Positions 18,808-28,578 of a stretch of DNA of 64,000 nucleotides are shown one piece after another; position 1 is the first letter of the stretch; every line of letters begins with the position of its first letter. Position numbers and translations under genes: made by a program. The stretch is from positions 17,319-81,318 of the forward strand of contig JAVVTR010000007.1 of NCBI GenBank assembly GCA_036653535.1, read 5' to 3'. This DNA is from JAVVTR01 sp036653535 (GTDB lineage Bacteria; Bacteroidota; Bacteroidia; Bacteroidales; P3). Under the pieces are notes generated by a model. It had not been told where the DNA came from, did not search any database, and saw only the letters and a list, made by a program, of their open reading frames with translations.

Positions 18808-21384
18808 CTACCAATCCAAAGATTGATTAATAGAGAAATGGAAATGACTACCATTAGCCTTAGGATCTCCTGGCACTTTATCGAAACCATATCCCCAATC
18901 GAGTCCAAACATACCCATGGCAGCAAGATACAAGCGCAAGCCAACACCAGCCGATTTATATACTCTAAAAGGATTCAAATTATTGGCTACCGCCCAACTA
19001 TTTCCTGCTTCAAAAAAAGCCAAGGCATAAATAGTAGCCGCCGGATTATTAGAAATAGGATAACGAACCTCTAAGGTAATTTTGTCGTAAGCCGTGGCTC
19101 CGGTAGCAGGGGAAAGCGAATTATTCGAATATCCACGCATACCAATTAATTCACGCCCATCTAAACCAAAGCCCGTAAGCCCATCCCCTCCCAAATAAAA
19201 GCGTTCAAACAAAGGATAACCTGTTTTTCTATTGTAATAGCTCAAAAATCCTACCCGCAAACGCGCATTAATTACTAAATTAGCAATAGGATTAAAATAC
19301 CAACCCGCCTTAAAAGATATTTTATAATACTCTAACCACTTATAGTGATCTTTGGGATTACTACTGGCATAAGCCTTACTTCCAAACAAGGTATAAGGTG
19401 GGGTCAACTGCACCGTTAACGACAAGGAAGAACCCGTTTTTGGGAAGAAAGAAGCATCCAAATTTTGACGCTGCAAAGTAATACTATAGTTGATATTATT
19501 GGATATTCCCTCATTAATTCCATTATCCATATTGTAATTATGCATCTGATAACGCTCATAATTGATAGATTGATACAAGGTAAAGAAATCATCTGGCCAT
19601 TTGAGCCTTTGTCCCAAACCCACCGAAGCTCCATCTACAATTAAACGTCCATACAGAGGATTCTTCTTCGAAACCCCATTGGATTGCATGGAGTGATTAT
19701 ACGACACACTCAAGGCCAATGGTTTTTTCCCTCCCAACCAAGGCTCAGTAAAGGAAGCAGAAACCGACCAGTAATAAGTTCCGTTCGATTGTGCCCTCAA
19801 ACTCAAAGTTTGACCATCTCCCGAAGGCAAAGGCTTCCATCTATCTTTTTTAAAGAGGTTTCGTAAAGAGAAATTATTAAAAGAAATACCAATAGTTCCC
19901 ACAATCAAACCACCGCCCCATCCTCCAGAAAGTTCCAATTGGTCGGAACCAACTTCTTCTAACTGATATTCCAAATCCGTGGTATTAGTACCATCCATAC
20001 GAGGTTGTGGTTCCGGATTTAAGGTTTCATCATTAAAATACCTAAGTTGGCGCAAAGCATTAATAGAATTTATAATTTCGGTACGGCTAAAAAGCTGCCC
20101 TGGCACGGTACGAGTTTCTCGCAAAATAACATGATCATTAGTACGGGTATTTCCTCTAATTCGAATCTCGTTAAAACGTGCTTGGGATCCTTCCACAATA
20201 CGAATTTCAATATCTACCGTATCGTTATAAACCAAGGTTTCCACCGGAGTAGCAGAAAAATATAGATAGCCATCATCGAAATACAAAGAATTAATATCCA
20301 AACCCGAAGGATTCATCATTAAGTTTTTTGTAAATTTTTCTTCGTTATAAATTTCTCCCTTTTTAACATTTAAAATGGCTTTTAACTGCTCTTCACTATA
20401 TTTTTTATTTCCAACAAAAGAAATATTTCCAAAATAATAAGGATCCCCCTCAAAAACCTTTATTTTAATACCCAAACGAGTAGGATTAATGGTGTAAACC
20501 GAGTCATCAACCACACGAAAATCCCTAAAGCCCTCTTTATTGTAGGCTTCCGACAAAGACTTCAAATCTTCCCGAAAAGCCGAAGCTACATACTTAGACC
20601 TCTTCCAAAACCTCCACCAAGCCTCCTCTTTGGTGTTTTTCATCTTCCGCTTCAACTTCTGGGACGGAAAGGCCAAATTTTCCTTATTTCCCACCTTTCC
20701 AAAAGCCTTGCTTATTTTTTGCCAAACATTAAGCCCTTCCACTTCCGGCATAAGAGCTTTATTCCCATCAAAATGAATGGTTTCTATCTTTATTCTATCG
20801 TTTTTATTGATTTTTACTATTAAAATTAAAGAATTGGCTTGAACCGTATCTGCCTTTTTTATAATAGAAACTTCCGCATTTAGAAAAGACTTTTCGATCA
20901 TAATTTCTCTCACCTTCTTTTCTATCTGCCCTATTTTATAATCGGTAATAATATCGCCCTCTTTTATCGTAATATCTTCCTTGATTTTATTTTCTATGGT
21001 TTTATTAACCCCTATGATAGCCATAGAGGCCAAACGTGGTCTTTCCTCTAAAAAGATATTCAAATAAACCCGCTTCCCCTCTATTTTAGTAATGGTAATG
21101 AGAATGTTTTCAAAAAGGCCTTGTTTCCAAAGTTTATCTACTGCATTGGCTATCGCATCTCCAGGAATATTAATCTGTTGTCCAACCACCAAGCCGGAGA
21201 GGTGCACTAAAGCGTTATTATCTAAAAAACTAACCCCACTAACACTAATGTCTGCTATTTGATACTCTTTAGGGGAAACATAAGAAACCACTTCCTGTGC
21301 AAACAAAGGCGAGAAACCTCCTCCGGAAAGCTGCAATAAAACAGATAGCCATACACCGACTACTACACTTACTTTTTTTACCAT
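18808..21384 (-). CDS. bamA: Outer membrane protein assembly factor BamA
   Basis: The core of the machine that folds beta-barrel proteins into the outer membrane. It is 858 residues with a signal peptide (VVVGVWLSVLLQLSGGGFSPLFAQ). The POTRA region spans about 35-450, with recognisable units such as VSFLDNNALVHLSGL, KIETIHFDGNKALMP, YFGNISFVGNKKYSE and FNEIRIRGNTRTNDHVILRE. The barrel spans about 490-858, with the RxGGDGLTGFGLDGRELIGMRGY-type segment (lid loop). It ends in INQSLDW, aromatic as expected for a barrel C-terminus. It begins one base after the uppS stop codon, so it is translationally close-coupled. BamA may also help insert T9SS outer-membrane components. Confidence 0.95.
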   Translation of the reverse strand: MVKKVSVVVGVWLSVLLQLSGGGFSPLFAQEVVSYVSPKEYQIADISVSGVSFLDNNALVHLSGLVVGQQINIPGDAIANAVDKLWKQGLFENILITITKIEGKRVYLNIFLEERPRLASMAIIGVNKTIENKIKEDITIKEGDIITDYKIGQIEKKVREIMIEKSFLNAEVSIIKKADTVQANSLILIVKINKNDRIKIETIHFDGNKALMPEVEGLNVWQKISKAFGKVGNKENLAFPSQKLKRKMKNTKEEAWWRFWKRSKYVASAFREDLKSLSEAYNKEGFRDFRVVDDSVYTINPTRLGIKIKVFEGDPYYFGNISFVGNKKYSEEQLKAILNVKKGEIYNEEKFTKNLMMNPSGLDINSLYFDDGYLYFSATPVETLVYNDTVDIEIRIVEGSQARFNEIRIRGNTRTNDHVILRETRTVPGQLFSRTEIINSINALRQLRYFNDETLNPEPQPRMDGTNTTDLEYQLEEVGSDQLELSGGWGGGLIVGTIGISFNNFSLRNLFKKDRWKPLPSGDGQTLSLRAQSNGTYYWSVSASFTEPWLGGKKPLALSVSYNHSMQSNGVSKKNPLYGRLIVDGASVGLGQRLKWPDDFFTLYQSINYERYQMHNYNMDNGINEGISNNINYSITLQRQNLDASFFPKTGSSLSLTVQLTPPYTLFGSKAYASSNPKDHYKWLEYYKISFKAGWYFNPIANLVINARLRVGFLSYYNRKTGYPLFERFYLGGDGLTGFGLDGRELIGMRGYSNNSLSPATGATAYDKITLEVRYPISNNPAATIYALAFFEAGNSWAVANNLNPFRVYKSAGVGLRLYLAAMGMFGLDWGYGFDKVPGDPKANGSHFHFSINQSLDW

Positions 21385-21385
21385 G

Positions 21386-22135
21386 CTATTTTTCGGAAAT
21401 AATCTGGTTGGCCGTTTTTCCGAAGCGACGTTCCCTTTGTTGATAATTGACCAATGCCTCGAAAAACATTTCCTTAGAAAAATCGGGCCAAAAGACGGGC
21501 GTAAAATAAAGTTCGCTATAAGCTAATTGCCATAATAAAAAATTACTAATTCTATATTCTCCGCTGGTGCGGATTAATAAATCCGGATCCGGCATAAAAG
21601 AGGAACAAAGATGAGATTCTACCACTTCCTGGTTAATATCCTCCAAATCCAAAGACCCATTTAATACCTTAAAGGAAATTTGTTTCACCGCTTGGGTTAT
21701 TTCCCAACGAGAACCATAACTCAAGGCCAAAACTAAATCCATTTTTTCATTTTCTTGCGTTTTGCGCAAAGTATCTTCCAACTCTAAGCGAATAGAAGCA
21801 TCTAAAATCGAAATATCGCCCATAACCCTTAAGCGAATACCTTCTTTCACTAATAAAGGAGTTTCTTCTTTCAGAGATTGTACCAAAAGCCCCATAAGAG
21901 CATTTATCTCTTCCAATGGTCTATTCCAATTTTCCATAGAAAACACATACAAAGTAAGATACCTTAGGTTTATTTCCCTTGCAGCCTGTGCGATAAGGCG
22001 AACCGTTTTCGCTCCTTGTATATGCCCCTGTGCACGTGGCAAATTACGAGCAGTAGCCCAACGACCATTGCCATCCATAATGATAGCTACATGTTTTGGC
22101 ATTTTTTCTGCGTTAATTTGCTCTTGAAAAGTCAT
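21386..22135 (-). CDS. uppS: Isoprenyl (undecaprenyl diphosphate) synthase
   Basis: Condenses isopentenyl diphosphate onto farnesyl diphosphate to make the C55 carrier lipid for peptidoglycan and surface glycans; cytosolic, membrane-associated. It is 249 residues, normal length. Motifs: HVAIIMDGNGRWA with catalytic Asp21, LTLYVFSMENWNRP, and PDLLIRTSGEYRISNFLLWQ-type region near residue 190, then SELYFTPVFWPDF. It sits between porG and bamA with gaps of 7 and 1 bases, a conserved placement in Bacteroidales. Confidence 0.96.
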   Translation of the reverse strand: MTFQEQINAEKMPKHVAIIMDGNGRWATARNLPRAQGHIQGAKTVRLIAQAAREINLRYLTLYVFSMENWNRPLEEINALMGLLVQSLKEETPLLVKEGIRLRVMGDISILDASIRLELEDTLRKTQENEKMDLVLALSYGSRWEITQAVKQISFKVLNGSLDLEDINQEVVESHLCSSFMPDPDLLIRTSGEYRISNFLLWQLAYSELYFTPVFWPDFSKEMFFEALVNYQQRERRFGKTANQIISEK

Positions 22136-22142
22136 TCTGTTT

Positions 22143-23015
22143 TTATCTTCTTTTTAATCGTTCGGAAGCACTTTTAGAATATGCAGGGCAATTCTCTTGA
22201 GGATTTCCCAACTTTACCGATACGGTAATACCAGCAAAAGAATACCAATCGAAAGTGCGGCTATCTCCACGCTGTGCACCCACTTCATGCTTTATTTCAG
22301 ATGGATCGGCAAAATGAGCAGCTAAGGTTCCATATTCCGACATTAACCTCCCTGCATCCGCATAACTTCCACTAACATCATCTAAATAGTCGCAAAAAGT
22401 TAATCGCATAGTCCATTCTATACCCAAACTAACCCTGGAACTTATGCTATATTTAAACCCAAGCCCAAAAGGAATAGCAAACTGAGTTAAAGAATAATTT
22501 TTAACCTTGTAGTCCGACAAACCTTCTCCCTCGGTATGCAAAGGCCGTAAAGCAACCCATTTCGTATTTTTGGTGGTTTCATCAAAATAATATCCTTTAG
22601 GATTCATAAAACATAAAGCAACCCCAGCGGTGAGATAAGGAGTAAACTTATAGCTTTTCTTACTTCCAATAAAAAAGTTAAGAAAATTCACCTCTATTTG
22701 CGCTGCAACATCCACAATATCACTACGAAAATTTAAATTGCGAGGATTATTCAATTTCTTATCATCCGCCGTAATACGCCCATAGGTTCCCCCAAAACGA
22801 AAGGCCCAACGAGTATTAATATTATAGCGATAATAAAGCCCAGCAGCAGGTCTCGTTTGAAAAAAAAGTTTTTTAGGATTCAGATCTCCCAAATAGAAAG
22901 AGCCCCCCACTAAAACCCCCACTTCCGACCGTTGCGCCTGAAGCACTACAGGCAAAGCCATTAGGAGAGAAAGAAAGATGACATAAAAAAGCCTCGGAAA
23001 AACTTTATTAATCAT
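22143..23015 (-). CDS. porG: PorG-like outer membrane protein of the type IX secretion system (DUF6089 family)
   Basis: PorG is an outer-membrane barrel that contacts the PorK/PorN rings of the T9SS (established for P. gingivalis). This protein has 290 residues and a signal peptide ending near VVLQAQ. The mature start EVGVLVGGSFYLGDLNP and the alternating barrel strands (AAGLYYRYNINTRWAFR, YLTAGVALCFMNPKGYY, FGLGFKYSISSRVSLGIEW) match the DUF6089/PorG family. The end of the protein (CPAYSKSASERLKRR) is short and basic. The order porG-uppS-bamA-ompH-ompH supports the call strongly. It is the first gene of the operon; the promoter lies 23 bases upstream of the ATG. Confidence 0.85.
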   Translation of the reverse strand: MINKVFPRLFYVIFLSLLMALPVVLQAQRSEVGVLVGGSFYLGDLNPKKLFFQTRPAAGLYYRYNINTRWAFRFGGTYGRITADDKKLNNPRNLNFRSDIVDVAAQIEVNFLNFFIGSKKSYKFTPYLTAGVALCFMNPKGYYFDETTKNTKWVALRPLHTEGEGLSDYKVKNYSLTQFAIPFGLGFKYSISSRVSLGIEWTMRLTFCDYLDDVSGSYADAGRLMSEYGTLAAHFADPSEIKHEVGAQRGDSRTFDWYSFAGITVSVKLGNPQENCPAYSKSASERLKRR

Positions 23016-23037
23016 AGGTATTCGAGAAAATTAAAGG

Positions 23038-23069
23038 CAAAGGTACATTTTTTTTTGCACTTTGACAAA
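23038..23069 (-). promoter_or_regulatory. Promoter of the porG-uppS-bamA-ompH operon
   Basis: On the minus strand, TTTG (23069-23066) is followed by 20 bp and TACCTTTG (23045-23038), a full match to the Bacteroidota promoter consensus. It lies between the nadK stop and the porG start, so the operon does not depend on read-through from nadK. Confidence 0.8.
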
Positions 23070-23090
23070 AGTACTTTTCACAGGCCCTCT

Positions 23091-24044
23091 CTAATTGGAA
23101 TTACGAGCGTTGGCTCCCCACATTAATTTTTCACGAATAACATCGAAAAAGCTACGATCTTTTAATCTCAAAGTAGAAAAACGAAAAGAAGCCTTGCGAA
23201 TAAAAAATGTAAATGGACTTTGAAGAGTATATATTTTAGAATCTAAAGACACCTTAAATTCTTTAGTACCTTCTATTTGTATTTCAATTTGTGCATCTCC
23301 CGGCAATACCACCGGACGAACGGTAAGCGTATGAGAAGCCACGGGGGTAATAAGTAAATTATCGGCCTGAGGAAGCAAAATAGGTCCCCCACAACTTAAA
23401 GAATAGGCGGTAGAGCCAGTGGGAGTAGCAAAAACAACCCCATCCCCATAATAAGTGTTTAGGAAAGCACCGTTTACACTTACTTTTATAGAAATTAAAG
23501 AATCTGTATCACATTTAAAAACAACTACTTCGTTGAGCGCATAAGGAAACATTTTTGAAAATATAGCCTCATTACTCCCTTGTATGGCGTGCTTTTCCTC
23601 CTCTTTTGGAAAACAACTAAGGCTCTGAGAACATACTTGCAAAACTCCTCTTTCGTCTTGAACATACAAGCCCGAAAATAAACCTTGCAATGCAAGAGCA
23701 ACTTCCTCTCGTCCTATACCAGAAAGAAAACCAAGATGGCCTAAATTCAGCCCAAATACAGGAACCCCCGAATCTTTTACCAAAGAGAGAGTATCTAATA
23801 AAGTGCCATCTCCTCCCAAGCTCAATACCACCTCCGTATTTTCGGGCAAAACATCCGTAAACGATTTTATACCCTCTTGGTATGGAGGAAGATGTGCTTG
23901 TATCCAACGAACTAATTCCGGACAAAAGTAAAACTCCTCTTGCGTATCCTCCTTAGAAGTGCTTTCCCATATTTTTTGGAACAAGGCTGTCAATAAAAGG
24001 GAATCCCCTTCTTCTATCCGTTTACTAAAAAGCGCTATTTTCAC
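23091..24044 (-). CDS. nadK: NAD kinase
   Basis: Phosphorylates NAD to NADP in the cytosol. It is 317 residues. GGDGT at 77-81 is the defining motif, followed by PVFGLNLGHLGFLSG, NEVVVFKCD and the second signature GDGVVFATPTGSTAYSLSCGG-type segment. The start is GTG (24044-24042), followed by MKIALFSKR when read as Met; no in-frame ATG precedes it after the upstream stop. It begins six bases after the stop of the T9SS cargo gene, so the two may share a transcript. A 26-residue insert near 160-185 (CSQSLSCFPKEEEKHAIQGS) is unusual for the family. Confidence 0.94.
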   Translation of the reverse strand: MKIALFSKRIEEGDSLLLTALFQKIWESTSKEDTQEEFYFCPELVRWIQAHLPPYQEGIKSFTDVLPENTEVVLSLGGDGTLLDTLSLVKDSGVPVFGLNLGHLGFLSGIGREEVALALQGLFSGLYVQDERGVLQVCSQSLSCFPKEEEKHAIQGSNEAIFSKMFPYALNEVVVFKCDTDSLISIKVSVNGAFLNTYYGDGVVFATPTGSTAYSLSCGGPILLPQADNLLITPVASHTLTVRPVVLPGDAQIEIQIEGTKEFKVSLDSKIYTLQSPFTFFIRKASFRFSTLRLKDRSFFDVIREKLMWGANARNSN

Positions 24045-24050
24045 TAATAT

Positions 24051-27000
24051 TTATAATTTTGAAATTTTAACCGTCGACACCCCTTTATCGGATAGAGCCT
24101 TTATAATGTACAATCCGGATTTATAACCCCTTATATCTAAAGACAAGGAGGTACTTCTTTTACCAACTGCAAGTACTCGCCATAAGCGCCCTTGTATATC
24201 AAAAATTTGCACTTCATAAACGCCTTCTGTATAATTTATATTTAGCGTTTCCATTACCGGATTTGGATAAGCAGAAAGGTAATTTAACCGAAAATTATTT
24301 TTCTCTACCCCCAAAGAATCTTTTGGAATGGTATCTCTCCTTATAGTAATACTTAAACGCATAGCAATAGTATCGTTCTTTCTATTTTCGTCTAATTTCC
24401 AAAAAGAAAAAACCTTTAAATCATAGAGAGAATCTCTATTGGATGACAAGGATATTTTTTTAGAAAAAGTATAAAAAGAAGTGGCTCCTCCCTTTATTTC
24501 TTCCATCATTTCTTCTGCATCCGATACGACCACGTTATTAAGCAGTGCCGTGAATGGAATCTTACTTTCTCTCCAATTTCCCTTATTGGTCAATGAAATT
24601 TTTACCTTTAAATTTAAAGGGACCAAGCCTTCTGAAATGGTATCTTTTATTGGAACCGGCTCTACAAAAGCATTTAAGGCCACATCTCGAATACCATAAA
24701 CCGACAAGCTAATATCCTCTAAATAGGAAACAGCATCCGAAGCCGATTGCTTGCTTTTTAAAACAAAAACTATAGCATAACGTCCTTCTGTTTGCGTTTT
24801 AAACAGGCATTCATATTTATCGTAAGACCCTAATGGGAAAATAGAATCTCGTAGTAGTTTATCTGTAAAAGTTTGATTTTCGGAATAATGGCGAAGATAT
24901 ATTTGAAAATAATCTGAAACGTTATTGCTTTTATTCTTGGCATAAAAAACGAGGCCATACTCCTGAGCACGAGCAGTGAAGCAAGTAGTAAGGAAGTGAT
25001 CTTCCGTAGAACGCCCCTGTCCTTGATAAAATAAATAATTGGAACCACTATGGGCCAAACTCGGCTGTGTTCCTAATTTCCAGGTGTTACCATCTTGATT
25101 GGCATCCACTATACTCCCTTTCAAACCATCCATCCCTCCTTCGAAATCCAATAGTAAAGGTAAAGTTTCAGAAGCAATCACCTCTGCCTCTCCATAAAGG
25201 GTATCATCGACTCGATTTTTTTCATCAGCCATAGCGGCATATATTTTTACCGTATGCTTTCCGCCTACCGACAAATCCCATGTTACCGGCAAAATATAAT
25301 CTACCGTTTCTCCAAAGCCAAGAATTTTGGTATAGCTTACTTCTTGTGGTGCTTTTCCATCTAAACTCAACTGTAATTTTACAGAATCCAAATTAAAAAA
25401 TCCAATATTAGTAAGGCGCACAGAAATTTCCTCCGCATTTCTAAATTCACATTCACTCACCGATTTACGATAATGCAAATCGCTTAATTTTATCTGCGTT
25501 TTGACCGAAGAAATGCTATCCATTATCAAAACACGATCTAAGTAAATAGGCTGGGAAAAAGCTGGCAAACTGGCTTTAAATGCCAAAAACAGAGGCGTGG
25601 TGGCACGCTCTCCTAAAGCAGACATATTAATGTAAGTAGAATACTTTGTATATTCCGTTTTAACTAAATCCTTCACTAACAATAAGGTATCGGTAAAATT
25701 ATAAATATCATTCCCATTATAAGAATAATAAACCTCTAATTTTTCTTTCTCATTAGAAGAAAACGAGGCATTAGGATGCCGATAATAAAAAGAGAACAAA
25801 TAAGTAGTATCTAAAGCCAGGGCAAGAGGAGGACTAATTAAATAATCTTGTACATCCATCCCCTTAGGTTCGCAAGCGGCCAGCCATTTGCCCTCATAGG
25901 CCAATGATTCGTTTTCTTTAATAGACCAAACAGGTTCACCACTATGAGCAGTACGAGTGGTCCAAAGAAAAGAGGATGCCAAAGAAAAGTCTTCTAAGTA
26001 TGGCATAGCAAAAGAAGGCAGACCATCAAAAGAATAACCAACAGTATCTATAGGATCGTTGCTTCCAGCACTTTCAATCCAAAACTTGAGAGTATAGGGA
26101 ATAGCTGCAGAAAAATCGGCATAAGTAGCAAAAGTGAAATTATCGCAAGCATAAGGAGGTACATCTCCTACAGAATTTTCTCTAATTGGCACATTGTCAT
26201 TAATTTGATAGCAATAAGTAAGCTCGTTTGGAACTAAAGAACTGCCTTTATAATTTTTCATTAAAGCCGTTAAATAAACTCGATTGGAACCCATTTTCGC
26301 CTGCATTGGCACCGATGTGCCCAAAAACTGAGCAGAAGTTTTTTTCCGAGCATATAAACGAAAATTATCTACATACAAATCGTAATTTGCCGAATTGGTA
26401 TTAAAGTCGTTAGGGGTATTTACCTTATAGTGAACCGAAACATAATACACTCCATCTTGAACCACCCTAAAACTATGTTCTACATCGGCATAAACTAAGG
26501 TACCCGCCGTTTCTGTCCATTTAAACTCCCCTTTACTCTCTTGGGCTACTCCTGTGTAAGGAGGCGCATATGGATATACACAAAGATCGTAGTTTAAAAC
26601 ATTGGAAGAGCCACCTTTGCCAGCTATACCCACCGTATAAGAAACACCCGCCTGTAATTTTACCGGGTGAAAAAGCAAGTAATCGTTAGCGGTAACTCCT
26701 TTTTTCGCAACAGCTTTAGCCGCATAAGAACTATTATAAGCAAGTCCTGCATTGGCTTTCTCGTTTACGGTCCAGGTGGTTCCATCGTTATTTAAATCCA
26801 TAAAATCCATAAACTTATTGGCCTGCAAAAGAGGAGATTCCTTGTCGCTATATACATCATATTCGTAAAAAAAATCCATTTCGTTGAACACAGCCGTATC
26901 TATACTCAGTTGATTTAAGACTAAGCCCTTTTGACCATCCTCACTAAAGGCTCTAAAAGAAAGATAATAAGTACCATCCGCCAAAGCGGTATAATAAGCA

Positions 27001-28385
27001 AAAGCATGCTGATTCGTAGTGGCGCTAAAGTTTTGCGTAGACCAAATAGCTTGACGTTCTTCCTTGGAATAAGGTGCCAAAGGCTTGGAAACAACCGCTA
27101 AATCTAAATTTTCGTAAGCATCTGCGCCCTGTGCCCTATAAGTAAAAGAGATTCTATAAGTTTTCCCTTTTTGTAAGTTTACACAAGGGGAAACCAACCA
27201 GTCTTGATTAGCTTTTTTAGCCGTATTGAGTCGAAATTCTTTGGAAAGAGCTTCGTATTGCCAAGCTGCTCTATTATGAGTACTATCACTTTGGCATATA
27301 AACCCATAACTATCCGATAAATTCGAAAAAGAAAAATCATGAGGAACCGAATAGGATTCGTAATTCAAATTATAATTATAAAGAGCCGAACTATCATTGT
27401 TGTGATTAAGATCTCCAGGCAAAGGATCCAACCAAACTTGGAGGCTATGATGAGTATTTTGATTCAGCTGCATTAGAACCGGAACCGAAAACGAGACCTT
27501 GCTTATTTTTCCCGGAAGAACCTCTACAGAAAAGGTTTCTTTTACTACCGGATCCAAACCCCAGCGATAGTAGGCCGAAAAAGAAGAAATATTTTGATTC
27601 CCTTTGTTCTGTACAAAAAAGGAAACCTTCTGCTCTATAGAAGAACAATTAGCATAAGGAGTCTGTATTTGTCCTACCCCTAAATCTAAATTTAAAACTT
27701 CTTGAATTTCCAAAGAAGCAATATAAAGTTTTATGGGAAGAGCTTTTCCTTTAGCTGCCGAAGTATTGACTATAGAAAAACTTAAAGCGTAAATGCCATC
27801 TACCGATAATTCCTGTGCGGGAATTGTAAATTCTTTTACCGAAATTCCGGCACCAATAGGGGCCGTGGTTTTGTCTAAGAGCAAACTTTCTATAGAAGTA
27901 GAAGAGGGCATAAACTTCTGCTCCGAAACCGTATAGTAGAAAGAACCATGGTTTTGTTGCCGGTTCAGCCTAAGCATAAGAGGATATTCATTAAAAGTAG
28001 AGGCCGTATAGTAGGTGATTTTTATTTTATATCCAACCGCCTTTTTCAAAGAAAAAGGACGAGAAAATAGCGTGGGATTCGTTTCTATATCGCCACCGGT
28101 ATAACAAGGAGCCAAATGGGAATCCGAACCGGGCAAAACCTCGAAATTCCAAGCAGAGGAAGAGCATCCATCTAAAGTGGTGTCTTGCCAATAAATATTG
28201 TCGGCTCCCGCCACCGACAAGGTTCCAAAATCGGCAATATATGGAAAATCGGGATACACCAAAGATTTAGAGCAGGACACAGAAGAAAGAGATACCTTTT
28301 GTGCCGATAATTCCGAAAAGGGGAAAACAGAAAACAAGGTAAAAGACAGCATTACCCCAAGGGAACTAAGAAAACGTAGGTACAT
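24051..28385 (-). CDS. Giant secreted T9SS cargo protein with choice-of-anchor-J-like jelly-roll modules
   Basis: A protein of 1444 residues from the ATG at 28385. An in-frame TTG at 28400 would overlap the promoter element, so I prefer the ATG. The signal peptide is YLRFLSSLGVMLSFTLFSVF to LSAQ. The body repeats jelly-roll modules of about 170 residues: strands such as DWLVSPCVNLQKGKTYRISF, DYLLFHPVKLQAGVSYTVGI, DYLISPPLALALDTTYLFSF and DHFLTTCFTARAQEYGLVFY head each copy. CARDB-like linkers lie between them. The C-terminus (YLSAYPNPVMETLNINYT, QIFDIQGRLWRV, SGLYIIKALSDKG) is a clear type A T9SS sorting domain. Binding target is unknown; similar modules occur in surface adhesins and proteases (established knowledge). 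Confidence 0.85.
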   Translation of the reverse strand: MYLRFLSSLGVMLSFTLFSVFPFSELSAQKVSLSSVSCSKSLVYPDFPYIADFGTLSVAGADNIYWQDTTLDGCSSSAWNFEVLPGSDSHLAPCYTGGDIETNPTLFSRPFSLKKAVGYKIKITYYTASTFNEYPLMLRLNRQQNHGSFYYTVSEQKFMPSSTSIESLLLDKTTAPIGAGISVKEFTIPAQELSVDGIYALSFSIVNTSAAKGKALPIKLYIASLEIQEVLNLDLGVGQIQTPYANCSSIEQKVSFFVQNKGNQNISSFSAYYRWGLDPVVKETFSVEVLPGKISKVSFSVPVLMQLNQNTHHSLQVWLDPLPGDLNHNNDSSALYNYNLNYESYSVPHDFSFSNLSDSYGFICQSDSTHNRAAWQYEALSKEFRLNTAKKANQDWLVSPCVNLQKGKTYRISFTYRAQGADAYENLDLAVVSKPLAPYSKEERQAIWSTQNFSATTNQHAFAYYTALADGTYYLSFRAFSEDGQKGLVLNQLSIDTAVFNEMDFFYEYDVYSDKESPLLQANKFMDFMDLNNDGTTWTVNEKANAGLAYNSSYAAKAVAKKGVTANDYLLFHPVKLQAGVSYTVGIAGKGGSSNVLNYDLCVYPYAPPYTGVAQESKGEFKWTETAGTLVYADVEHSFRVVQDGVYYVSVHYKVNTPNDFNTNSANYDLYVDNFRLYARKKTSAQFLGTSVPMQAKMGSNRVYLTALMKNYKGSSLVPNELTYCYQINDNVPIRENSVGDVPPYACDNFTFATYADFSAAIPYTLKFWIESAGSNDPIDTVGYSFDGLPSFAMPYLEDFSLASSFLWTTRTAHSGEPVWSIKENESLAYEGKWLAACEPKGMDVQDYLISPPLALALDTTYLFSFYYRHPNASFSSNEKEKLEVYYSYNGNDIYNFTDTLLLVKDLVKTEYTKYSTYINMSALGERATTPLFLAFKASLPAFSQPIYLDRVLIMDSISSVKTQIKLSDLHYRKSVSECEFRNAEEISVRLTNIGFFNLDSVKLQLSLDGKAPQEVSYTKILGFGETVDYILPVTWDLSVGGKHTVKIYAAMADEKNRVDDTLYGEAEVIASETLPLLLDFEGGMDGLKGSIVDANQDGNTWKLGTQPSLAHSGSNYLFYQGQGRSTEDHFLTTCFTARAQEYGLVFYAKNKSNNVSDYFQIYLRHYSENQTFTDKLLRDSIFPLGSYDKYECLFKTQTEGRYAIVFVLKSKQSASDAVSYLEDISLSVYGIRDVALNAFVEPVPIKDTISEGLVPLNLKVKISLTNKGNWRESKIPFTALLNNVVVSDAEEMMEEIKGGATSFYTFSKKISLSSNRDSLYDLKVFSFWKLDENRKNDTIAMRLSITIRRDTIPKDSLGVEKNNFRLNYLSAYPNPVMETLNINYTEGVYEVQIFDIQGRLWRVLAVGKRSTSLSLDIRGYKSGLYIIKALSDKGVSTVKISKL

Positions 28386-28397
28386 GACTTTTTTTTG

Positions 28398-28405
28398 CAA
28401 ATATA
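28398..28405 (-). promoter_or_regulatory. Possible promoter -7 element of the T9SS cargo gene
   Basis: The minus strand reads TATATTTG, matching TAnnTTTG, only 13 bases before the ATG at 28385; this implies a very short leader. No convincing -33 box was found. Confidence 0.4.
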
Positions 28406-28499
28406 CATTATTTTAAAAGCAATTAAAAGGGAGAGGAATACGAATAAAAGCAATAACAAAAATACCATTCCAATTTATTCGTAATTTCTCTTAAAAAAA

Positions 28500-28530
28500 A
28501 TTGGGAATTATCCAAAACTTCTTATCTTTG
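28500..28530 (+). promoter_or_regulatory. Promoter of the antiporter-glutaminase operon
   Basis: TTG (28501-28503), 19 bp, then TATCTTTG (28523-28530) matches the -33/-7 consensus. It lies 48 bases before the ATG at 28579 and shows that the in-frame TTG at 28501 cannot be the start codon. Confidence 0.7.
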
Positions 28531-28578
28531 GCGCAATTAAATAAATGTTATTGGGTTAGCGAAAATAAATACAAATTT

